Positions 49,551 through 64,000 of a stretch of DNA of 64,000 nt are shown here, in pieces (the first letter of the stretch is position 1; the number at the start of each line of letters is the position of its first letter). Made by a program: the position numbers and the translations under genes. Where the stretch lies: NCBI GenBank assembly GCA_001986395.2, contig MQVO02000002.1:1426001-1490000 (forward strand), written 5' to 3'. A model generated the notes under the pieces. It ran no database searches and was not told where the DNA came from. It was given only the letters and a program-made list of their open reading frames with translations. This stretch comes from Irpex lacteus. Lineage: Eukaryota > Basidiomycota > Agaricomycetes > Polyporales > Irpicaceae.

Positions 49551-50394
49551 CTACGCCTTCTGCTCGATCAAAGCCTCCAAACCGCCGGCGGAGAACACCT
49601 CTGTCCAGCTCGGGCGCGATGAGACGTCCTTCCACCACCTAGTATATTCACTCAGGTTTATCCGACATATTAAGAAGGATGCTCACTCACCGCGCCACAT
49701 TAGGCCACCGTTCAGCGTCTTCGAGCAATTTCAATCCGAAGACACCAATGACTGCCCCGTTAGGGAGATGAGCGAGGTCTGCAACTGTGATGCTCTGAGT
49801 GACATATTATCATATCATTAGGCGCTTTACGCTGTAGTTAATGAGATGAGGGCCTACGTCGCCAGCGATGTACTTCTGTTTCTTGAGAATGGTCTCGTAT
49901 CCGTTGAGCTTCCTGTTTAATTTCTCGATGTTCTCCGCGATAACCTTTTCATCGGGCTCTACGCCACGGAAGCTGAGGATGAGGATGAGTATACTCATTG
50001 CGCCTCATGAACGGCCGACATACAGTTTGCCAAAGTATTGGAGGATAATTTCGCCAATGAACGGATAGAATTCGGCCGCTTCAATGGAAGTCGCTTGCTC
50101 GAACCGGCCGTAAGCCTCGAAGTCGTCCGGGACAGGAATGAGTGATGTTCCACTGCTACGATACTTTGTCGCAATATACTTGCATATGGCCACGCTCTCG
50201 AAGAGGATAAAGCCGTCGTCGTCGATGTATGGGATTTGTCCAAATGGCTGCTTCTCCAGATAGGCGGAAGTCTTGTGCTCTCCCTTCGTGAGGTCCACTT
50301 TAATCAGCTCGTAAGGAACATTCTTCTCTTTGAGCGTGACAAGGACCCGCTGGGTGCAGCCGGCTAACGCATTGCCATAAAGTTTCAAGACCAT
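49551..50394 (-). CDS. Glutathione S-transferase, phi-like
   Basis: A cytosolic two-domain GST. The start at 50394 gives the thioredoxin-fold N-terminal domain: MVLKLYGNALAGCTQRVLV, YELIKVDLTKGEHK, PFGQIPYIDDDGFILFES (the cis-Pro loop IPY and the glutathione-binding ES pair) and AICKYIATKY. The C-terminal all-helix domain spans introns: GRFEQATSIEAAEFYPF, GVEPDEKVIAENIEKLNRKL, LKKQKYIAGD, ADLAHLPNGAVIGVF and WWKDVSSRPSWTEVFSAGG, stop at 49551-49553. It is near normal length. Phi-class members normally have Ser-Thr-Cys-Thr at the active-site turn; here it is Ala-Gly-Cys-Thr, so the usual Ser is missing while the Cys remains. Activity may be thiol-transferase-like or ligand-binding. Confidence 0.92.
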
Positions 50395-50450
50395 GACTAA
50401 AGGGGTTCAGGAGTATATGAGCTTAGTGGAATGCAAATACATCAGCGACT

Positions 50451-50462
50451 TTATATATATAC
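50451..50462 (-). promoter_or_regulatory. TATA box of the GST gene
   Basis: A TATATATAAA run on the minus strand, about 57 bases upstream of the GST ATG at 50394. Confidence 0.55.
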
Positions 50463-50587
50463 TCTGCTTGTTAAATAGCAAGTGTGCTCAGCTCAACTCT
50501 ACTGGGTGGGTGTTAATTGAACTGACTCACGCAGCCGTGGATGTACGCAAGCCGTTTTTGAAGGCCCACTCTATGCGCCTGGTAGAG

Positions 50588-50919
50588 TAGTCGATGGAAG
50601 AAGATAAAAGGCCCGTTGTATCCCGAATGAACGGGCATGGTGGATGACAAAGCTGAGGCCTGAGGGCTTGGCCGCGAGTTTCTACCAAACGATACATCAT
50701 ACATATCATAATTGAATGGTGCACTCTGCTTACTAAGTATCTGTTCATTGATGGGAGGCAGTTGAGAGCTGCAAGAAGCGCATTATAACCCTTCTCGCTG
50801 GGTGATCCTGGACTCTAATTATTAGTAATATAATCGACGCGAAGATTGGTAAGCCACTAAGGGATACGTATACCAGCGGCAGTGAGGATGAGGAGCATGA
50901 TGAATGAGCGTTGCATGTT
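50588..50919 (-). CDS. Doubtful small secreted or membrane peptide
   Basis: The minus-strand ATG at 50919 gives a hydrophobic start (MQRSFIMLLILTAAG) then a good GT-AG intron of about 66 nt. The next exon reads SPSEKGYNALLAALNCLPSM. A second intron (GTAAGC donor) gives a short Lys/Arg-containing tail ending LPSTTLPGA, about 75 residues in all. No family recognised. The splice signals are reasonable but coding status is uncertain; it could be a remnant. Confidence 0.25.
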
Positions 50920-51766
50920 TGCGCTATACACTCGCCAAAAGGCGAAGGCAGCTAATTGGGAAGCTTCCAAAGACCGAGTTCTGCGGTGCCTTGAGACATT
51001 TAGCTATGTAACATATAGCAACAGAATAAAACAACCAAGATAGGCAATTGGCTCTTCGTAGATTGTGCGTACGCGAAATGAACAATACGGGGCAATACGG
51101 CTGGTTTGATGAGAGTCCCTTTGATGAACGTACGGATCTTCGGAAATAGACCAGCCGTCAGCTCTATATGCAGAGTTGTTTCGGTTATTTATTGAGGGAT
51201 CGTATCACTAGCACTAGCACCTGCTAGCTATCTGCAGTCCGACATGCACCTGCACCATTCACAGTCAAGGAAGCTGGAGAGAGTGATCGAGGATAATTCG
51301 AATTCCTCAGTGCACTATGCCTCTACAGTGGCTGTAGCGGGTTCACTACCCCTGACACTGGAGTTACGACGGTACTCGGTCCTAAGTAAATACAATTGAG
51401 TGTACAAGTTAAGATCGATGGTAAGCACAGCACGTACATATGAAGGTAGTTCGTCGTCAGCACAGTATTAGGAAATGTTTCGGGACTGCTTGAGGCCGGC
51501 ATAGCCCTATCATGAAGTCAGTTCAGAATACGGGTAGAGTGGAAGGCTGAGGATGAAGCCCACTCCTTGTTGCTGTGCTGCTTCGCATTCTGAAGGGAAA
51601 GCACCATCTTGCAAGAAGCAAGGACACTGTACAGAAGACAATGTAACGAGGTTAGCCTGTTCATGGTAGAGAAAAGCTCATTCTCGTTCACCTGATGGTA
51701 GTACCTGGCGTACTCATTAGGATGTTTAAGGCCACTATGGTCACATCCCGAACATCAGTAGTGGTA

Positions 51767-53012
51767 CTAGCGGAAACAATCGGCTGGCGCACCATTGAGA
51801 TTGAGAAGCATGGTGATCTGGAAGACAAGCCTTAGGAACAACTTATCCAGGGTAATAGAGTACGCACTGTCATAGGCACTGTCACGATCCAACTAATGAT
51901 CCCGTACCCCACACCCTGAGAGGTCAGTGCCTTAAGAATGGAAGGTCGTTTGGATGGCAGAAGTGCTTCCTGCGTCTTTCGCAAACCGAAGATAGTCAAT
52001 GCGAGTATTACAGAATCCCAGACTAGCGCTATTGCGATGATATACTAACATCAGGTCCGGGTTTAATAGATTTCAAAGGAGCTGATACGTACTGTATACG
52101 TAGAAACCGGCAACTGCTCTCTCGAGCTCACTGGTAAGGATCACACATTTTGTGTGATGGGAGTTCCATACTGGTTTGACGGACAACACACCCACTGTTT
52201 AGTTGGAAAAGATGAGCATGTATGAACGGCACAGGCAAAGCGCAGCTTACTAAGGAGGGCATAGATGAAATGTCCGAAGCAGCACATCATCATTGTTATC
52301 CGTATTGTGCGACAGTCTTGCCAGAGCATAAAACTGAACAGAATACGTTAGTTGTATAGGTAGGCAAACCTCTGACCTTACGAGACTTACGCTCGAAACC
52401 CAAGGTTGGCACTTGCTGCTACCACTGAGATGTTGCCGATGACCTGCGGGGTAAAAGAGTCGTCAGTGGGTGAGATGGTAGCACCGGTCAACGTTTGTCC
52501 CACCGTAGTTGCGCGTGGGAGGGCTATGAGACAATTTAACACTATCAGCTAGTGACACACACATCCTGGTTGAAATCGACGAACCAATGATTCTACACGA
52601 TGCCACGATAGGGCTTGGAAGATGGACAAGAGTACAGCTATCATTGGATTGAGTTATGGTCTCAAGAGCGTCCAGCGAGTCACTCACACAAAAATAAGTG
52701 TGATAAATTGACCGTAACGTGCGACAAGATATGAAAACTGCAAGGAAAAGATAAGTTTGCGATCATGCCACATAAAACTACCTTGAACTTACGTGTGTTG
52801 GCTTGAATGACATGCGGCCGGATAGAAGTGCGCCTTCTACAGCGTGCCAACTCTCCAAGAAGAACCAACTAAAAAGAATACTAGGCATGAGCAAAATTAC
52901 AAGGCATGGAAAGCTATACGACGTACAAAAAAATCCCAAGCAAGAAGATGACCACTTTGGCGTAAATCGCCATGCACAGCATCAGGGTATCAGGGTTTTG
53001 CCAGTTGGCCAT
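51767..53012 (-). CDS. Uncharacterised multi-pass membrane protein (basidiomycete 7-helix type)
   Basis: The start at 53012 gives MANWQNPDTLMLCMAIYAK, then helices VVIFLLGIFF, a WFFLESWHAVEGALLSGRM segment, and FSYLVARYGQFITLIF. After an unresolved exon near 52600 comes IGNISVVAASANLGFRALML, WQDCRTIRITMMMCCFGHFI, ERAVAGFYVYTLVWDSVILA and LTIFGLRKTQEALL. The last helix is GVGYGIISWIVTVPM, with a short LLNLNG end and a stop at 51767-51769. The order of helices and the R-W-A/L-W and LVWD motifs match a large family of unnamed 6-7-helix proteins in mushrooms. The C-terminus seems short and one exon unclear, so it may be degraded. Function unknown. Confidence 0.6.
52585..52692. repeat. Copy B of the 108-bp dispersed repeat, inside the membrane-protein gene
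   Basis: Same orientation as 49211-49318 and about 88% identical by eye count. It overlaps the end of one exon and the following intron of the membrane-protein gene on the opposite strand (the donor GTGTGAGTGA is part of the repeat). Confidence 0.85.
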
Positions 53013-53669
53013 GTTGCCTACACTGGTATTCTGCTAACGCTGAAGGAAAGGTGTTTAAGCCCACAGCGGGTCAAAGACTGTCGTAAATATCATACCACGA
53101 AATAGTTGTGAACTTTATACTCCAGAACTTTACCCTCTACACTTCCGCTGCGCAGTCACCTTAGATACATAGAACGAAGGATGTTTGGTTGTTCGTCAAG
53201 CCAAATTTCGGTCTTATAGCGGCCCTCAGGCCATTTTGATAAACTTCCCGAGAAGTGCCATATCCTGTCAACTCGCTGCCAGCCCAGAAGGGTGCCTGTC
53301 GATGAAACCATTCATTCGAATATCGGTATCACCAAATCGCGGCGGGACGGATATGGCCAGGAAGCCCATCGTTGTTTCCGGAACCTCGCAAGTGTCAAGA
53401 ACAAATGTAAACCTGCGATACGCGAGTCGTTTAGTCGGAGCCACCGGAAAACATAATTCAAACCTTTGGACAGGGGAACCAGTTAGCGGCGATGGAAACA
53501 GACCCGGCGATGCGAAAGACCCACCTTGGAGCTCGGATCCAGAGCAACGGTGGGTGGCAAGGGGTGTGAGAAATGATTTGCACGTCAAAACTGGATTCAG
53601 CACAACAACTAGTACAATCGACAGTATACCCTATAGCCTATTTCTTTTCATCAGGAACCCCGTAACCCT
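53013..53669. other. Intergenic, membrane-protein gene to ProRS
   Basis: About 660 bases. Open frames of 111 (minus) and 162 (plus) codons overlap each other here, neither with recognisable features, so none is called. Confidence 0.4.
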
Positions 53670-56226
<2,557 letters not shown>

Positions 56227-56652
56227 GGTGGCTGGAGGAGCAGAGGACGCGAACGAGCGGGGCTGGAAGAGGAGTGGTGGTATGAAGCCAACAGGTCTGA
56301 GTCTGAGGCTTTTTGCGGCATATCGAGGCGTTATCAGATGGTAGAGGCTGATATGACTCCTGAGGCTGCTGAGTTTAATGTGGCTTTTGGACAAACATCT
56401 TGCAATGCAAGAATACGATGCAAGCATTCAGCACAGTGAGCACACCCCCTGCCAGCAAACGTGGTCGTTCACGCAAAGGTCAGATCACGCTAATCGAAAT
56501 CTGACCGGGCGGCACACAGTCCCTGACTGTTACGACCCCCGTAAACACCCAGCATGTCGTAAAGGGCAAACTGAGCGGAAGAATGGATTATGGGATTTGC
56601 TTCTACGTGTTCATTACATGGGGTGTATGGTACGGTTGTGTCTACGAACAAT
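56227..56652. other. Region between ProRS and mitochondrial IleRS
   Basis: Includes the possible 67-codon ProRS leader (56427-56227) and about 225 bases of intergenic DNA with nothing else noticed. Confidence 0.5.
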
Positions 56653-60659
<4,007 letters not shown>

Positions 60660-61165
60660 CAGTCAGCCTGTGATTTAAACGGTGCACCCTGCACACAACA
60701 CCGTACTTCAGATGGACAGGATGAGCTGGAGCACGGAAACAATTTCGTTACAAGTCCTTGCGTGAATATCATGACGCGCTTCAAGAATTGGCGGAGGTCC
60801 CGGTGTTTCCCACGGGGTCCGACAGCAACTCACCAATGATTGTCTCCGTACAGTGCTGAGTTAGGGCTCTTTTATGACATAATAAGCCTAGCAATGTACT
60901 GTACAGCTAAAATCCACCACATTCCAACATGCAAGGCATTACTTGCCTGATTCTGAAACGACTGGCCACCGATACAGCGAGCGCCTGTTGCACGAGTTCC
61001 ACGTGATGGACGCGAGCGCATTATTTTGCCGTGTTTGTTGCTGGGTGTTGAACAAAACGGGGCTTGTGACGCTGGCCGGCTTCACCTCCTCCTTCTTCCT
61101 CGACCTCCTCTCTTCATAAAACAACTTGTATGTTATTATATTAAACAGCTTAAGAGCACGTCTAC
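60660..61165. other. Divergent intergenic, IleRS to cyclin B
   Basis: About 500 bases with presumed promoters of both genes; no repeat or other gene seen. Confidence 0.5.
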
Positions 61166-63198
61166 ATGTCTTCCCAAGTTCCAGTAAGCTTTTCATTAAA
61201 AAATCCACAAGTCGCGAGCTCACTACGTCGTTGTCCAGGTGCGACGGACGACACGGACAACCCGTACCACCGTCGTAAAAGACAAGGAAAATGCAGTGAC
61301 TAGACCGCTCAGAACAACCCGCGCGAAACCCCCCTCCACCTCCCACGCAGCCTCCGCCGACGCAAAGCCAGTTCCAGTAACCCGCGCGGCCGCGTCCACC
61401 GCTGCAACCAGGGCGAAGAGTCTCGCCGCCGCATCAGAACTCGCGCAGTCAAAACGGAAGCGTGAGGCTCTCGGAGAAGTCGCGAGGCCTGCAGCCAATG
61501 TCAGGCGGGATGCGCACAAAGACTCGGCGGCCGGAACCGACCTCAAGGGCAAGGCGAAGGCAAAGGACACCTTTGACGGCGTCGTCCTCAAGAAGCCTGC
61601 TTCTTCCGCTAAACCTCCCTCCACCACCAGACAGTCTCTTCGCAGTGCTTCTGTCAAGCCGCCGTCGTCGGCAGGCACCACTGTTCGTCGTGGCCGGAGT
61701 GCGGCCGCACAGGAGCAGCCCGTAAAACCCGCCAAGCCACAGCTCGAGGAACTCAAGGAAGAGGAGGAAGAGGAGTACATAGAAGTACGGCCGCGTCGCG
61801 ATGCTCGCGATGAGAACGCGATGGCCATCGATGGCCCTCACCATGTTGCTCCTGTTCCAGCACCTCGTCGCCTCAACGTCGCGCGGTCCTCCGTAGCTGT
61901 TACTAACACTCGTGTCCAGATACAGAAACGCGTTTACCAGGCCTCAAAGGTCGTAGTAGAGGAGCGTGATGAGGAGGAGGTGTACCGTGCCTACAAGAAG
62001 CGTCGTACTTCTTCCGAGGCACCGGAGGATGCTGAGGTGGAGCGCGCAGAAGTAGAAGAGGAGGTAGATGAAGCTGACCCTGAGGGTGACCAGTGGGACG
62101 ATCTCGACGCTGACGATGCAGACGACCCGCTCATGGTCAGCGAGTATGTTCAAGATATCTTCAACTACCTGAAGGAGGTCGAGGTACGCGTTTCCCATAC
62201 TCTATCGTGTACATCAGCATTTATCCCGCGAGCAGCTCACCACCATGCCGAACCCTCACTACATGGAGATGCAGAAGGACCTCGCATGGAAGATGCGGGG
62301 CATCCTCATCGACTGGCTCATCCAGGTACACTCCCGCTTCCGCCTGCTGCCCGAGACGCTGTTCCTCTGCGTGAACATCATCGACCGCTTCCTCTCCCAG
62401 CGCGTCGTCTCCCTCGCCAAGCTCCAGCTCGTCGGGATCACGTGCATGTTCATCGCTGCAAAGGTCGAAGAGGTCGTCGCCCCCAGCGCCACAAACTTCC
62501 TCTACTGCGCCGACGCGTCTTACTCGGAGGTCGAGATCCTCCAGGCTGAACGCTACGTCCTCAAGACGCTCGACTGGAACATGAGCTACCCGAACCCCAT
62601 CCACTTCCTTCGACGGGTAAGCAAGGCGGACGAGTACAACGTCCATGTGCGAACGATCGCCAAGTATTTGCTCGAGATTCAGTGTCTGGAGTGGCGTTTG
62701 ATAGCAGCTCCCCCCTCCCTCATGGCCGCAGCCTCCATCTGGCTTGCACGGCTGGTTCTCGGTCTGGCAGATTGGGTACGTTCATCTATCGGTTTCTGAG
62801 TAGGCTCAGCTTCTGACGTGTCGCGCAGACTCCTAACCTTGCTCACTATTCGTCCTACTCAGAGAGTCAGATCGTCCCGACGGCGAACCTGATGCTCAAC
62901 TTCATCCTCAAGGCCAACACGACCACCTCGTTCTACAACAAGTACGCCAGGAAGAAATTCTTGAAGGTGCGTTCCCTCACGTTCACCTCTTTCTACTCTA
63001 CTCGGCCACTGACGTTGCGATGTGCAGGCTAGTGTATTCGTACAGGAATGGGCGCTGTCCAACTGGGACGCGGGCACCCAGATCTCGCTGAAAGACGAGC
63101 TCCCGAGGCTGAAGGCTATGATCCGCGCTACCCGAGAGCGAGAGTCGCTAGAGGTCCCTCTGGAGGAACCTGGAAGTCACGGATACGAGGACGTATAG
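61166..63198 (+). CDS. G2/M B-type cyclin
   Basis: Regulatory subunit of the mitotic CDK. The start is ATG 61166 (MSSQVP); a 55-nt intron then joins to VRRTTRTTRTTVVKDKENAV. The N-terminal half is basic and disordered and holds a destruction-box candidate, KREALGEVARP (RxALGxV), for APC/C degradation. An acidic run (EELKEEEEEEYIEV) and a second acidic stretch follow. The cyclin box begins MVSEYVQDIFNYLKEVE, then KMRGILIDWLIQVHSRFRLL (the MRAILVDW motif), ETLFLCVNIIDRFLSQR, LVGITCMFIAAKVEE and LKTLDWNMSYPNPIHFLRR. The C-terminal cyclin fold has APPSLMAAASIWLAR. It ends GSHGYEDV. The long antisense frames here are shadows of GC-rich coding sequence. Confidence 0.93.
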
Positions 63199-64000
63199 AA
63201 TACCCAATCAATCACACTATGCCCGATCCATGGACTGATAAGTCATGCCCGTTTGTTTGTTCTGCACCCCCATACGTTACGCAACGCAACGTCATACGCA
63301 TCTGGACAGTTCGTCGCCCCTGGACGGCTTTCGCATACGCATCCTATCGCATGTTCTCCCACAATCCCAATCCCAATCCACTTTCCAACCAACTTTCACG
63401 CCTCTTTCGTTGTCCAATTGTTTTCACTCTTCATTTATACTTGTCGGCCCCTGTTTTTCTTCCTCCCCTTCACTCCTCTTCCCTTCCCTTCCCTTTCCAT
63501 ACATACATCGCTACCCGACTTTCCTCCTCCCCAGGTCCCGAGTCGTAGTTGTCGTCGTCGTATCCATCCATTCACTTCACACCACCTCATCAATCCGCTC
63601 ACCCCACGGCACCCCCACTTCCCATTGACGACTGCGACCTCCACCGTTCCATCCATCCCATCTCATCTGATTCCCTTCAATGTTTAAACTTTACCTTTAT
63701 CCCTTTACCTTCTCCTGTTCTCCCCTTCCAACCACACCAACCACACCACATACACATCCACCCACACACGCTTATTATTCGCCGTCGACAACGCATAATC
63801 GAGTATGGTTCGCTTGCTTTGTACAAATCGAATTGAATCCAATCCAGTCCAATCCAATCCAATCCGATATGTCCGTGAGGCTGATGTGGCGACTCAGGTA
63901 GGTATGCTGGTAAGTGATAAAGTGACAGGGATAGCGGTGTGGTCTATGGCTAGGTCTTGTGTGGTTCGGGAAACACGTATATTGCATCGAGGTACTCACG
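63199..64000. other. Downstream flank of cyclin B, low-complexity
   Basis: About 800 bases, very C/T-rich with short repeated units (CCAATCCCAATCC near 63363; TCCAA repeats near 63836-63866). Likely 3' UTR and intergenic DNA; no gene called. Confidence 0.5.
63836..63866. repeat. TCCAA pentanucleotide microsatellite
   Basis: About six imperfect TCCAA units (one carries G in place of A). Confidence 0.7.

Larger units (their letters stand above)
50395..51766. other. Intergenic, GST to membrane-protein gene
   Basis: About 1.4 kb. The left part holds the GST promoter and a doubtful small minus-strand gene (listed at 50588-50919). From about 50930 to 51766 nothing is recognisable. Confidence 0.45.

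Noticed and set aside
62221..62646. 141-codon minus-strand frame rich in Val, Asp and Glu
   Set aside because: Antisense shadow of the cyclin box in GC-rich codons.

Overview
The window looks like about 64 kb of a mushroom-forming basidiomycete genome (Agaricomycetes, probably a plant-litter or wood decayer). The evidence is a dense set of genes on both strands, many short GT-AG introns (mostly 45-70 nt) with very small exons, a class I hydrophobin, a KRE9/KNH-like GPI protein, a GH115 glucuronidase, and an uncharacterised multi-pass membrane protein of a type common in basidiomycetes. All gene models were spliced by eye from reading frame, splice signals and family resemblance. No database search was run. 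No tRNA, rRNA or CRISPR was found.

Layout, left to right. 0-3.3 kb: the 3' end of ORC3 and an Old Yellow Enzyme gene with a changed active site. 3.9-4.4 kb: a hydrophobin (minus). 6.5-10.7 kb: a GH115 alpha-glucuronidase with many micro-exons and an apparent in-frame stop. 10.9-17.5 kb: an unknown helical protein, a CinA/MoCF-domain protein and a KRE9-like GPI protein (all minus), plus two roughly 670-bp MITE-like elements, each directly upstream of one of these genes. 17.5-28.2 kb: housekeeping genes, namely an unknown Ser/Pro-rich protein head-to-head with splicing factor SYF2, then UPF3, an aromatic amino-acid decarboxylase and a type II NADH dehydrogenase. 28.5-40.6 kb: a WH1-CRIB protein, an NSUN2/Trm4 tRNA m5C methyltransferase, a Zn2Cys6 regulator and a TPT/SLY41-type transporter.

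41.5-53 kb is the accessory part: a P450 with an apparent frameshift, two adjacent unrelated MYND-finger genes, a phi-like GST lacking the usual serine, a multi-pass membrane protein, and a 108-bp fragment of that membrane gene repeated 3.4 kb away. 53.6-63.2 kb returns to housekeeping: prolyl-tRNA synthetase with a possible mitochondrial-targeting extension, mitochondrial isoleucyl-tRNA synthetase and a B-type cyclin.

The genes do not form an obvious pathway cluster. GH115, hydrophobin, GST, OYE and P450 are individually typical of saprotrophic or xenobiotic-handling lifestyles. No clearly new multigene system is visible. The most interesting points are the two TA-flanked MITE-like elements, the damaged GH115 and P450 genes, the OYE and GST catalytic substitutions, and the possible dual targeting of ProRS.
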